The notes under the pieces were generated by a model, which was given only the letters and a program-made list of their open reading frames with translations, did no database searches and had not been told where the DNA came from. 34,164 nucleotides of DNA, taken from NCBI GenBank assembly GCA_902792555.1, contig CADAZW010000023.1, forward strand, positions 1 through 34,164, given 5' to 3'. Shown one piece after another: positions 15,762 through 23,634 of the stretch. This DNA comes from an uncultured Bacteroidales bacterium. GTDB taxonomy: Bacteria > Bacteroidota > Bacteroidia > Bacteroidales > Bacteroidaceae. Position 1 is the first letter of the stretch, and the number at the start of each line of letters is the position of its first letter. A program made the translations under genes and the position numbers.

Positions 15762-18700
15762 TCAGTTCTCGCCCATTGCGCGCAGGTATTCTTGCCAGAG
15801 GGCGTCGATGCTATGGCCAGGGCCGAGGGCGTAGGCGAGGGCGCCGTCCCATGACCAAGGCTTGACCTCTATGCACGAGCGGTTGATCTTGCGGATGATG
15901 TCGGGGTCGCGGGTCTGGCGCAGCCAGTTGAGGAAATATCCCACGTGGCGATAGCCGTCATGGTAGCTGCCGCCGCGCGGGCGGTCGGTGGCGTCGTGAA
16001 ATCCGCCGCAGGCTACGCGCACGGCATCGGCAATGCCCTCTATGACTTCCCAGCCTATGGAGCCCTCTCTGTACTCCTGGCCGGCAGGACTGTGCTGCAA
16101 GGCGTGGGTGAGCTCATGGAGGAGCACTCCACGTGTCTCAAAGTCTACGCGCGCAGTGTCGTTGTAGATGAAGGAGCGCTCGATATGGCCGGTGGTGTAG
16201 GTGATGGAGGTGCGGCCCTGCCTGTCGTCCATCCACGAGATGCCGTCAGCGTCGCGCAGCTCATAGTCCAGCGTGCCGAGGGTGGGCATCATGCTGTCGG
16301 CAGGAGTGAAGTAGAGGGCGCGCATCACCTCGCGCGCCACGCTGCGTATGTAGGCATCGGGATCAGGTATGAGCGAATGGTAGATGATGGAGCCCTTGGT
16401 GCGCGGGGCGTGGTCGAGGAAGTGAATGGTCTGCAGATGTTTGTCCCACTCCTTGTCCTCGGCGGTCAGCTCGCGGCTCATGCGCCGGGCTATCGAGGCG
16501 CTGGCTTGGGCCTCGTCGGAGAGCGAATAAGGCTTGTCGGCCGGCGAGAGGCCGCGACGGCGGTTGGGCTTGGGCCCCATGTCAAACTCGAGGGTGCAGC
16601 CCTGGGTGAGCTGGGCGTGGGTGAGATAGAGCTTGGTGTAGGGCTGCCCGTTGAGGCGCAGGCTCTGCACGTAGCGGTTAGTGTCGCTCACCTTGGGGGC
16701 CTTGATTTCTATTGTCTTGCCATTCTCCAGCGTCACCTTCATATAGGGCAGATAGGGGGCTCCCAGCACATACTGGTCGCTGCCGGGGCATACGGGATAG
16801 AAGCCCATGGCGGTGAAGATATACCATGCCGACATCTGGCCGCAGTCGTCGTTGCCGCCAAGGCCGCGCAGGGTGTTGCGGTACATCTGGTTCATGATGG
16901 TGCGCAGCCACTGCTGCGTCTTCCACGGCTCATCGGTCCAGGCATAGAGGTAGGGCACATGGTGGCTGGGCTCGTTGCCGTGGACGTAGCCGCCCACCAG
17001 GCAGTCGGCGGTGATGTCCTCATTGTCGGCATAGTACTTGGCGGGCAGGTCCATCTGAAAGAGGAAGTCGAGCTTGTCGGTGAATGCCCGATTGCTGCCC
17101 ATGCAGCCGATGAGCCCCTTCACATCCTGCGGCACGTGGAAGGAGAAGTTCCATGAGTTGCCCTCGATGAATCCCTCGCCGTAGGTCTGATAGGGGTCGA
17201 GGTCGGTCTTGAAGGTGCCGTCGAGCTTACGCGGCGAGGCGAAGCCGCGTACGGGGTCGAAGGTGTTGCGGTAATTCATTGCCCTCTTCCTGAACCGCTG
17301 CGCTATGTCCTGACGACCAAGGCGGAGGGCTGTGCTGTAGATGGTCCAATCGTCGTAGGCGTACTCCAGGGTGTTTGAGGCGGCGCACCCGTCGTTGTCG
17401 TAGAGGCAGTAGCCGTGCTGCCTGTAGTCTTTGAGGCTGCCGAGGTACTGATTGTCGGCAGTGGCAACCATTGCCGCCAGTGCCTCGTCGGCATTGATGG
17501 GGGCGCCCTTCGCCAGCGCGTCGGCCACCACGCTGACGGCGTGGTAGCCGGTCATGCACCAGCCCTCGTTGCCCATGAGGCTCCACACTGGCAGCATGCC
17601 TACGATGTTCTGCTGCTGGTGGCGAAGCATGGAGCGCACCATGTGGGTGTTGCGGGTGGGCTTGAGCAGTGCGAGCAGGGGGTGCTCAGCGCGATAGGTG
17701 TCCCAGATGGAGAAGACGGTATAGTTGTCGAAGTCGGTGGCGGTGTGTATGGCTCCGTCCACTCCGCGGTAGCGGCGGTCTACGTCCATATAGACGGAGG
17801 GGTTTATCATGGTGTGGTAGAGTGAAGTGTAGAGCATGGCCTGCTGATCGGCGGTGCCCCGGCAGTCGATGACGCTCAGCTCGCGCTCCCACTGTGCGGC
17901 GGTCTGCTCGGCGACTTGGTTGAAGGTCTTGCCGCCGACCTCAGCCTGCAGATTCTGCCTGGCTCCCTCGGCAGACACGGCCGACAGGGCTACCTTGACG
18001 GTGAGCTGGCGGGCTGCGGCGGGGTCAAACTCAAAATAGGCTACCACGGTGCGCCCCGCCATGTCCGGGAAGTTGTGGCTAACGTCAAACTTACCCCAGA
18101 AGCCGCTGTAGGACTCGGGCTTGCGGTTGCGGTAGCCGTAGTTACGGATGGGCTTGCTGAAGGATATGGCGAAATAGGTGTAGTTGGTGCGTGCCCAACC
18201 GTTGGTGATGCGGTAGCCGGTGACGAGGGTGTCGTTCTCCACCCGCAGTGAGGCCCAGAGCACCTTGCCGTCATAGTTGTAGATACCGTGGGTGAGGTCG
18301 AGGATGATGCGCTGTGTGTCGGCCTCGCGTGGGTAGACATACTGATGAACGCCCGCGCGCGCAGTAGCCGTGAGGCGTGCCTGCACTCCGTTGTCGGCCA
18401 GAGTAACCTCATAGTATCCGGGGCTGGCATGCTCGGTGGCGTGGCTGAAGCGCTGGCGGTAGCCGGCATCGGGATTGTCGGCGGTGCCTGGGTTAAGCTG
18501 CAGGGGGCCCGTCTGCGGCATCACGAGCAGGTCGCCGAGGTCGGAGTGACCGGTGCCGCTGAGATGGGTATGGCTGAAGCCTACTATGGTGCTGTCGGTA
18601 TGCTGATAGCCGGCGCAGTAGTCATAGACCTTGCCCTGGTAGTGACCACCCACGTTGTGGGGTATGGTGTCGGTGTCGGGCGAGAGCTGCACATAGCCGA

Positions 18701-19049
18701 AAGGGGCGCAGGCGCCGGGGAAGGTGTGGCCCATGCCCTCGGTGCCGATAAAGGGGTTGACGTAGTCGATGCGGTTTATTGTTGGCTGACCGCTGGCGGT
18801 AACGACAGACAACAGACAACAGGCAATAAGCAACAGCCGTTGCCAAGATTGAGAAACTTCTGTGAAATTGAAAAATGGAAAAGTTGAAAAATTGAAATTC
18901 AACTCTTCAGTTCCTAAATCCTTGGTTTCTTCGCAACCACCTTTTCTCGCCATGGCAGAATTGATGCAAGCATCATTCTGCTCATTTGGCTTAACGAAAA
19001 CGTTCAATTCTAATTCTGTTCTTAAACTCTTAAATACTGATTTCATCAT
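15762..19049 (-). CDS. GH92 alpha-mannosidase fused to a BSP-type metallopeptidase-like domain
   Basis: This secreted enzyme of 1095 residues should remove alpha-linked mannose from glycans. The GH92 part begins at DYVNPFIGTEGMGH (residue 95) and holds the family's acidic motifs GNEPSHH (near 16970) and GGNDDCGQMSAW (near 16845), thought to carry the catalytic acid and base. From about residue 850 a second domain resembles the basic-secretory-protein family, with the zinc motif HELTHALQH (near 16105) and a downstream GWEVIEGIADAVR segment. A signal peptide (RLLLIACCLLSVVTASG) starts unusually late, at residue 71. The start at 19049 (or ATG 19046) is taken because a promoter -7 element ends 18 bases upstream, but the first 68 residues are odd and repeat-derived in part, so the true start is uncertain. 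It lacks the sorting tail seen in the other secreted proteins here. Confidence 0.9.
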   Translation of the reverse strand: MMKSVFKSLRTELELNVFVKPNEQNDACINSAMARKGGCEETKDLGTEELNFNFSTFPFFNFTEVSQSWQRLLLIACCLLSVVTASGQPTINRIDYVNPFIGTEGMGHTFPGACAPFGYVQLSPDTDTIPHNVGGHYQGKVYDYCAGYQHTDSTIVGFSHTHLSGTGHSDLGDLLVMPQTGPLQLNPGTADNPDAGYRQRFSHATEHASPGYYEVTLADNGVQARLTATARAGVHQYVYPREADTQRIILDLTHGIYNYDGKVLWASLRVENDTLVTGYRITNGWARTNYTYFAISFSKPIRNYGYRNRKPESYSGFWGKFDVSHNFPDMAGRTVVAYFEFDPAAARQLTVKVALSAVSAEGARQNLQAEVGGKTFNQVAEQTAAQWERELSVIDCRGTADQQAMLYTSLYHTMINPSVYMDVDRRYRGVDGAIHTATDFDNYTVFSIWDTYRAEHPLLALLKPTRNTHMVRSMLRHQQQNIVGMLPVWSLMGNEGWCMTGYHAVSVVADALAKGAPINADEALAAMVATADNQYLGSLKDYRQHGYCLYDNDGCAASNTLEYAYDDWTIYSTALRLGRQDIAQRFRKRAMNYRNTFDPVRGFASPRKLDGTFKTDLDPYQTYGEGFIEGNSWNFSFHVPQDVKGLIGCMGSNRAFTDKLDFLFQMDLPAKYYADNEDITADCLVGGYVHGNEPSHHVPYLYAWTDEPWKTQQWLRTIMNQMYRNTLRGLGGNDDCGQMSAWYIFTAMGFYPVCPGSDQYVLGAPYLPYMKVTLENGKTIEIKAPKVSDTNRYVQSLRLNGQPYTKLYLTHAQLTQGCTLEFDMGPKPNRRRGLSPADKPYSLSDEAQASASIARRMSRELTAEDKEWDKHLQTIHFLDHAPRTKGSIIYHSLIPDPDAYIRSVAREVMRALYFTPADSMMPTLGTLDYELRDADGISWMDDRQGRTSITYTTGHIERSFIYNDTARVDFETRGVLLHELTHALQHSPAGQEYREGSIGWEVIEGIADAVRVACGGFHDATDRPRGGSYHDGYRHVGYFLNWLRQTRDPDIIRKINRSCIEVKPWSWDGALAYALGPGHSIDALWQEYLRAMGEN
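18807..18901. repeat. Two short tandem repeats within the GH92 signal-peptide region
   Basis: Bases 18807-18841 are five 7-bp units (AGACAAC, AGACAAC, AGGCAAT, AAGCAAC, AGCCGTT) that encode residues 70-81, the hydrophobic core of the signal peptide. Bases 18870-18901 are four 8-bp units of the type GAAAAATT that encode the phenylalanine/asparagine-rich residues 50-60. Confidence 0.75.
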
Positions 19050-19067
19050 TTTTACCTGTTTTGGCTA

Positions 19068-19075
19068 CAAAATTA
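19068..19075 (-). promoter_or_regulatory. Promoter -7 element of the GH92-peptidase gene
   Basis: The minus strand reads TAATTTTG (TAnnTTTG). The transcript would begin near 19061, about a dozen bases before the ATG at 19049, giving a very short leader. No matching -33 TTTG is seen. Confidence 0.5.
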
Positions 19076-19103
19076 GTTATTTATTGCTAATTATTCTCCT
19101 TTT

Positions 19104-19124
19104 TCAATTCTCAATTCTCAATTT
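19104..19124. repeat. TCAATTC heptamer repeat between divergent promoters
   Basis: The three units are TCAATTC, TCAATTC, TCAATTT. It lies between the leftward GH92 promoter and the rightward tRNA promoter. A related TCAATTA run occurs near 31903-31938. Confidence 0.8.
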
Positions 19125-19129
19125 ATTAC

Positions 19130-19137
19130 TAACTTCG
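19130..19137 (+). promoter_or_regulatory. Likely tRNA-Arg promoter -7 element
   Basis: TAACTTCG is one base from the TAnnTTTG consensus and lies 11 bases before the mature tRNA 5' end, a usual spacing for Bacteroidetes tRNA genes. Confidence 0.5.
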
Positions 19138-19148
19138 CGGCAATTACT

Positions 19149-19223
19149 GCGCCCATAGTATAATGGATAGAATGGAAGATTCCGGTTCTTCAGATCAGGG
19201 TTCGATTCCCTGTGGGCGTACCA
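19149..19223 (+). tRNA. tRNA-Arg (anticodon CCG)
   Basis: The cloverleaf is complete. The 7-bp acceptor stem pairs 19149-19155 with 19213-19219 (G-U at the first pair). The anticodon arm has the GAAGA/TCTTC stem and loop TTCCGGT, giving anticodon CCG for the CGG codon. The T arm contains GGTTCGATTCC, the discriminator is A, and CCA is encoded (19221-19223). An 8-bp tandem repeat begins six bases after the CCA. Confidence 0.95.
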
Positions 19224-19228
19224 ATGCA

Positions 19229-19260
19229 TTTCACGATTTCACGATTTCACGATTTGACGA
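19229..19260. repeat. 8-bp tandem repeat after the tRNA
   Basis: There are three perfect TTTCACGA units and a fourth TTTGACGA, beginning just after the tRNA 3' end. The repeat is followed at 19275-19292 by an 18-bp stretch, GAGAGCGAAGCGGCAAAC, that recurs exactly at 31489-31506. Confidence 0.9.
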
Positions 19261-19288
19261 TTTCAAAGAGTCGCGAGAGCGAAGCGGC

Positions 19289-19320
19289 AAACCTCAAATC
19301 TCAAACCTCAAACCTCAAAC
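19289..19320. repeat. AAACCTC heptamer repeat abutting the rarA start
   Basis: The units are AAACCTC, AAATCTC, AAACCTC, AAACCTC and AAAC, ending exactly at the ATG. The last 25 bases are identical to a segment inside the porin gene (27955-27979), and 18 bases recur at 31939-31956. Confidence 0.9.
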
Positions 19321-20595
19321 ATGTCCCGGCCCCTGGCAGAACGAATGAGGCCGCTCACCCTGCAAGACTACGTAGGGCAGCAGCACCTGGTGGGCGAAGG
19401 ATGCGCCCTGCGCCGCATGATTGACAACAAGCATGTGAGCTCGTTTATCATGTGGGGACCACCGGGCGTGGGCAAGACCACGCTGGCACATATCATCGCA
19501 CAGTCAATGGGAACCGCCTTCTTCACCCTCAGCGCTGTAAGCAGCGGGGTGAAGGACGTACGCGACGTGATTGACAAGGCCGCCAAGAGCACCTTCTTCG
19601 ACTCCCCTACCCCCATACTCTTCATCGACGAGATCCACCGCTTCAGCAAGAGCCAGCAGGACTCACTGCTCTCTGCCGTAGAGCGCGGCATCGTCACCCT
19701 GATAGGAGCCACTACGGAGAATCCCTCCTTTGAGGTCATCACACCGCTGCTGTCGCGCTGCCAGGTGTACGTGCTCAAGCCACTTAGCGACGACGACCTG
19801 CGCCAACTGATGGACAAGGCCCTCAGCCAGGACATCCTGCTCAAGGAGCGCGACATCCGCGTGGAGGAGACCGCCGCCCTCTTCCAGTACAGCGGCGGTG
19901 ACGGACGCAAGCTGCTCAACATCATCGACCTGGTGGTCAGCAGCTTTGCCGACGGCGAGACGGCCGTCATCAACAACGAGACAGTTAAGACCCAGCTGCA
20001 ACTCAACCCCGCTGCCTACGATAAGGACGGCGAGCTGCACTACGACATCATCTCGGCCTTCATCAAGAGCATCAGAGGCAGCGACCCCGATGCAGCCCTC
20101 TACTGGTTGGGGCGCATGGTGGCCGGCGGCGAAGACCCCAAGTTTATTGCACGGCGTCTGATCATCTCGGCCTCCGAGGACGTGGGCCTCGCCAATCCCA
20201 ACGCCCTGCTGCTGGCCAATGCCGCCTTTGAGGCCGTGGAGAAAATAGGATGGCCCGAGGGCCGCATTCCCCTGGCCGAAGCCACCGTCTATCTGGCCTG
20301 CTCACCCAAGAGCAACTCAGCCTACATGGGCATCGGCAAGGCGCTGAGCCTGGTGGAGGAGAAGGGAGCCCTGCCTGTGCCGCTCCACCTGCGAAATGCT
20401 CCCACCAAACTGATGAAACAGCTGGGCTACGGCGCCGACTACAAATATGCCCATGATTACGAGGGCAACTTCGTAAACCAGCAGTACCTGCCCGACGACC
20501 TGAAAGACACGCGCCTCTGGCACGGCCAGCCCAACCCCGCCGAACAGAAGCTGCGCGACCGCATGAACAGCCTGTGGCCCGACCGCGAATTCTGA
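19321..20595 (+). CDS. rarA: Replication-associated recombination ATPase RarA
   Basis: RarA (MgsA) is a clamp-loader-like AAA+ ATPase acting at stalled replication forks. The 424-residue product has the family start MSRPLAERMRP. Walker A GPPGVGKT is at residues 46-53 and Walker B LFIDEIHRFSKSQQD begins at 100 with D103/E104. ENPSFEV and LLSRCQVY are the sensor 1 and arginine-finger regions. The C-terminal tetramerisation region is full length (SAYMGIGKAL, HLRNAPTKLMK). The ATG follows the AAACCTC repeat directly; no Shine-Dalgarno sequence is present. Confidence 0.97.
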   Translation: MSRPLAERMRPLTLQDYVGQQHLVGEGCALRRMIDNKHVSSFIMWGPPGVGKTTLAHIIAQSMGTAFFTLSAVSSGVKDVRDVIDKAAKSTFFDSPTPILFIDEIHRFSKSQQDSLLSAVERGIVTLIGATTENPSFEVITPLLSRCQVYVLKPLSDDDLRQLMDKALSQDILLKERDIRVEETAALFQYSGGDGRKLLNIIDLVVSSFADGETAVINNETVKTQLQLNPAAYDKDGELHYDIISAFIKSIRGSDPDAALYWLGRMVAGGEDPKFIARRLIISASEDVGLANPNALLLANAAFEAVEKIGWPEGRIPLAEATVYLACSPKSNSAYMGIGKALSLVEEKGALPVPLHLRNAPTKLMKQLGYGADYKYAHDYEGNFVNQQYLPDDLKDTRLWHGQPNPAEQKLRDRMNSLWPDREF

Positions 20596-20618
20596 ATACA
20601 CAGAATAACCAGAGCCGT

Positions 20619-20634
20619 CAGACAGCCAGACAGC
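20619..20634. repeat. CAGACAGC 8-bp repeat abutting a start codon
   Basis: Two perfect copies of CAGACAGC lie in the 39-bp gap after rarA and end exactly at the ATG at 20635. Confidence 0.75.
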
Positions 20635-21258
20635 ATGGAAGACTATCTCAACACAGAAAACATTGCCCGCAGCGGCGAGGTGGAGTGGCATCCGCTGAAA
20701 CCCTGCATCAACGAGGAGACACGTGTGCTCTTCCTCGGCAGTTTCCCGCCGCAGCGTAAGAAGTGGGCCAAGGGATTCAACTTCTTCTACCCCAACTTCA
20801 TCAACGATCATTGGCGCATCATGGGCCTCATTTTCTATGGCGACAAAGACCACTTTGTGGATACCAAGGCCCGCACTTACAAAGGGGCTGACATCATCCG
20901 CTTCGTCCACGAGCACGGCCTTGGCTACTACGACACATCTGAAGCAGTCAAGAGACTGAAAGACAATGCTTCCGACAAGTTTCTTGAAGTAACAGTTCCA
21001 ACTGATATCCGCACCCTGATCAGCCGTGCTCCCCGCCTGCAAAAGATAGTCGTGACAGGCCAGAAGGCTGCCGACACCCTCTGCGACTACTTCCATATTG
21101 ACCAACTGCCCAAGATGGGCGAGAGCACCGACATACCTTATTTATATAACAGCCTCGGCCAGCCCGTGAGACTCTGCCGCCTACCCTCCTCCAGCCGCGC
21201 CTACCCCATGCCGCTGGAGCAGAAAGCCGAGTACTACCGTGCAATGATTGACCGTTGA
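20635..21258 (+). CDS. Uracil-DNA glycosylase superfamily protein
   Basis: This 207-residue protein should belong to the UDG superfamily of base-excision repair glycosylases. The first active-site-like motif is LFLGSFPPQRKKWAKGFNFF near residue 31. The second is LPSSSRAYPMPLEQKAEYYR near the C-terminus, in the position of the DNA-intercalation loop and final helix. VVTGQKAADTL near residue 140 fits the central strand. It may not act on uracil; the subfamily is not the classical Ung. It follows rarA by 39 bp and is probably co-transcribed. The last three codons and the stop lie inside a heptamer repeat, so the C-terminus (MIDR) is partly repeat-encoded. Confidence 0.85.
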   Translation: MEDYLNTENIARSGEVEWHPLKPCINEETRVLFLGSFPPQRKKWAKGFNFFYPNFINDHWRIMGLIFYGDKDHFVDTKARTYKGADIIRFVHEHGLGYYDTSEAVKRLKDNASDKFLEVTVPTDIRTLISRAPRLQKIVVTGQKAADTLCDYFHIDQLPKMGESTDIPYLYNSLGQPVRLCRLPSSSRAYPMPLEQKAEYYRAMIDR

Positions 21259-21352
21259 CCATTGACCGTTGAGCATTGAGCATTGAGCATTGACCGTTGA
21301 GCATTGAGCTATAGTTCCTATAGTCCCTATAGTTCCTATAGTTCCTATAAAA
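21247..21352. repeat. Nine TTGACC/TTGAGC heptamers followed by four 9-bp units
   Basis: Bases 21247-21309 are nine heptamers with units ATTGACC, GTTGACC, GTTGAGC and ATTGAGC. Bases 21310-21345 are four 9-bp units of TATAGTTCC type, trailing into TATAAAATT. The stop codon of the glycosylase gene (21256-21258) is inside the second heptamer. The heptamer family also occurs in the tail-encoding regions at 6067-6119, 10228-10246 and 32055-32110. Confidence 0.92.
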
Positions 21353-21415
21353 TTGAAAATGCAAATGGTCAAATCATGAAATTACTTGACTCTGCCCCGC
21401 AAGGACCTGAATCGT

Positions 21416-21449
21416 ACGAGAGAGGATAAAACTCCTGCGTTTCTCTCGT
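21416..21449. terminator. Hairpin between the glycosylase and lipoprotein genes
   Basis: An 8-bp stem ACGAGAGA (21416-21423) pairs with TCTCTCGT (21442-21449), followed by GCTTTCAAATTTTA. It may end the rarA unit; the T-tract is weak and the loop is long. Confidence 0.4.
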
Positions 21450-21467
21450 GCTTTCAAATTTTATTTC

Positions 21468-21475
21468 TATCTTTG
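21468..21475 (+). promoter_or_regulatory. Promoter -7 element of the TonB-domain lipoprotein
   Basis: TATCTTTG followed by CA matches TAnnTTTG and lies 25 bases upstream of the ATG at 21501. No clear -33 TTTG is found. Confidence 0.6.
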
Positions 21476-21500
21476 CAACAAATTTCAATTTCCACATATC

Positions 21501-22370
21501 ATGAATAAGTATCTGACTCTTTCATTATTGTTTACTGCCATGTTTGCAATCAACAGCTGCGCCAAAGACGAGCAGACCATTTCCAAGCAAGACTGGGAAG
21601 AAATCACATTCCTTCGCTACGACTTCACCGACAGCAGTCTGCCGCCGGAGCATCACCGTAGCTACTATATCGGCATCGACAAAGACAGCATCAGGGTGCG
21701 CGTCTCCTGCTATGGCGAACTGCTCCGCCGCGAGGTATTCCCCTCATCGCAGGCAATCCTTGACAAAGCCAAGGCCACCCTTGCCACACAGAATATCCGC
21801 AAGGTTAAGCCCAAGGACGAAGCCCTCGTTTGCGGCGGCACCACCGACGCCCTTGCCTTCTTCAAAGGCAATGACGACAAGGCCTTCTTCAGCGCCTCCA
21901 TCTATGGCGGAGTAGGCAGCCTCAGCATGAACGGAGACCCCGCAGCAGCTTTCCGGCAGGCCCTGCCCGTCAGCATAGAGAGCATCATCGACAAGACACT
22001 ACGCCACCCCCAACCGCCATTTTTCGTTATAGTGCCACCACGCAAAGAGAGCAAGACTAATCAGCCCATGCCCGAGACGAGTCCCGTCTTCCCTGGCGGC
22101 GAAGAAAGTCTACAGAATGACATTCACGACGAGATGCAGCTGCCCGAAGAGCTCATCAACCGCAAGTTTGTGGCTCACCTCACCGTAGAAGTAGTGATTG
22201 ACGAAGACGGCAAGGTAAGCGACGCATGGGTAACCAAGAGCGACCAAAAGGCCATCAACTCCGAGGTGGTACGCTGCCTCAAGAAACTGCACAGGTGGGA
22301 GCCCGGCCAGCGCAACGGCAAGCCAGCCACAATGATTTACACATTCCCGATAATTATCCACAAAGACTAA
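21501..22370 (+). CDS. Lipoprotein with TonB C-terminal-like domain
   Basis: The 289-residue product has a lipoprotein signal sequence ending in NSC at residue 20 and is probably anchored in the envelope. Residues up to about 180 are of unrecognised type. The last 75 residues (KFVAHLTVEVVIDEDGKVSDAWV ... LKKLHRWEPGQRNGKP) match the TonB C-terminal fold as used in many Bacteroidetes proteins that are not true energy transducers: there is no N-terminal membrane anchor or proline-rich spacer. It has its own promoter and a terminator downstream, so it is probably a single-gene unit. Exact role unknown. Confidence 0.8.
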   Translation: MNKYLTLSLLFTAMFAINSCAKDEQTISKQDWEEITFLRYDFTDSSLPPEHHRSYYIGIDKDSIRVRVSCYGELLRREVFPSSQAILDKAKATLATQNIRKVKPKDEALVCGGTTDALAFFKGNDDKAFFSASIYGGVGSLSMNGDPAAAFRQALPVSIESIIDKTLRHPQPPFFVIVPPRKESKTNQPMPETSPVFPGGEESLQNDIHDEMQLPEELINRKFVAHLTVEVVIDEDGKVSDAWVTKSDQKAINSEVVRCLKKLHRWEPGQRNGKPATMIYTFPIIIHKD

Positions 22371-22393
22371 CTGGCAAACCTTAAAAAAGTGAT

Positions 22394-22445
22394 AAATGGC
22401 GGCTGCGATTCTTAATAAATCAGAATTCGGCCGCCAATTTTGCTA
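22394..22445 (+). terminator. Rho-independent terminator after the TonB-domain lipoprotein
   Basis: TGGCGGC (22397-22403) pairs with GCCGCCA (22430-22436), and inner bases (GATTCT/AGAATTC) extend the stem with a small bulge. ATTTT follows. The left-arm bases TGGCGGCTGCG are repeated at 22464-22474, where they can form a second small hairpin with 22492-22498. Confidence 0.7.
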
Positions 22446-22539
22446 AAAAAGAAAAATAAATTTGGCGGCTGCGCCTATTCTCACTAATATTGCAGCCGAA
22501 AACCCCAGGCTGCGCCATGGCAAAGCCGTAAAAACGACA

Positions 22540-23448
22540 ATGACTATGAAGAAAACCACAACATTCCTTACCGCCGCCCTGGCAGCCAAGCTGCTGGCAG
22601 TGGCCATCGTGTTTACCAGCTGCGTGAGCAAGAAGCAGTTTGTGAATCTGCAGAAAGACTATGCCACAGTGCAAAACGAACTTTCAACTCTACAGAGCCA
22701 GCACTCTCAGACCCTGGCAGAGCTAGCCGGAGCCCGGGCTGAAGTGAAGAGCCTCGACAAAATGCTCGACGAGGAGAAGCGCCGCAACGCTGAGCTGAAG
22801 GAAATGTACAACAAGCTCAACAACTCGCTCAACACCAGCATCAACCAGAATACACAGAGCAATGTCAACATCTCCAAATTGGTGGACGAAATCAACGCCA
22901 GCAACGCCTACATCAAGCACCTGGTTGAAGTCAAGACCAAGAGCGACTCGCTAAACATGGCCCTTACCAACAAGCTCACCCGATCGCTGACACGCGACGA
23001 ACTGAGCGAGGTGGATGTGCAGGTGCTCAAGGGCGTGGTATATATCTCCCTGGCCGACAACATGCTCTACAAGTCGGGCAGCTACGAAATCAACGACCGC
23101 GCAGACAAGACCCTGAGCAAGATTGCCAAGATCATCACCGACTACAAGGACTATGAGGTGCTCATCGAGGGCAACACCGACAATGTGCCCATCAGCCGCG
23201 CCAACATCCGCAACAACTGGGATCTCAGCGCACTGCGCGCATCCTCAGTGGTGCAGGCCCTGCAGAACAAGTACGGAGTTGACCCCAAGCGCCTCAGCGC
23301 AGCAGGCCGCGGCGAATACAACCCCATCGCCACAAACGACACCGACCTGGGTCGCCAGCGCAACCGCCGTACCCAGATCATCATTACTCCCAAGCTCGAC
23401 CAGTTTATGGAGCTCATCGACAAGGCTCCCGAAACTTCAGAGAAATAA
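22540..23448 (+). CDS. OmpA-family lipoprotein with coiled coil
   Basis: This envelope protein of about 302 residues should tether the outer membrane to peptidoglycan. The start at 22540 (or ATG 22546) is chosen because the signal peptide begins MKKTTTFL and ends in a lipobox FTSC; the upstream in-frame Met at 22462 would add 26 non-signal residues. Residues 30-150 form a long heptad-rich coiled coil. The C-terminal OmpA/MotB domain shows LIEGNTDNVPI, NWDLSALRASSVV and LGRQRNRRTQI, which include the peptidoglycan-binding residues. A strong terminator follows the stop. Confidence 0.93.
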   Translation: MTMKKTTTFLTAALAAKLLAVAIVFTSCVSKKQFVNLQKDYATVQNELSTLQSQHSQTLAELAGARAEVKSLDKMLDEEKRRNAELKEMYNKLNNSLNTSINQNTQSNVNISKLVDEINASNAYIKHLVEVKTKSDSLNMALTNKLTRSLTRDELSEVDVQVLKGVVYISLADNMLYKSGSYEINDRADKTLSKIAKIITDYKDYEVLIEGNTDNVPISRANIRNNWDLSALRASSVVQALQNKYGVDPKRLSAAGRGEYNPIATNDTDLGRQRNRRTQIIITPKLDQFMELIDKAPETSEK

Positions 23449-23467
23449 AAGGTTAAAGGTTAAAGAC

Positions 23468-23510
23468 AACAGGGGACTTGCTTAAGCGAGTCCCCTGTTT
23501 TTCTTTTTTT
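23468..23510 (+). terminator. Strong Rho-independent terminator after the OmpA lipoprotein
   Basis: A 15-bp stem with one G-T wobble (23468-23482 with 23485-23499) is followed by TTTCTTTTTTTT. Confidence 0.95.
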
Positions 23511-23588
23511 TGAGGCATACAAACAGCCTTTGCTCAACGCAAAATTAACTTTTTTTGTCTAACATTCAGTTTTATCAAAGAAATTATG

Positions 23589-23596
23589 TAACTTTG
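23589..23596 (+). promoter_or_regulatory. Promoter -7 element of the HerA-like gene
   Basis: TAACTTTG followed by CA matches TAnnTTTG. It lies 38 bases upstream of the ATG at 23635. The -33 region is only weakly similar to TTTG. Confidence 0.6.
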
Positions 23597-23634
23597 CAAG
23601 GCACAAATTACGAAAACTCGTAAACCTTCAAGAT

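Noticed and set aside
15945..17156. 403-codon open frame opposite the GH92-peptidase gene
   Set aside because: Alanine/glycine/valine-rich translation typical of the antisense of a GC-rich gene; the minus-strand GH92 motifs are unambiguous.
22462..22539. Upstream start for the OmpA lipoprotein
   Set aside because: The added residues come from a hairpin-forming intergenic region and would bury the lipoprotein signal.
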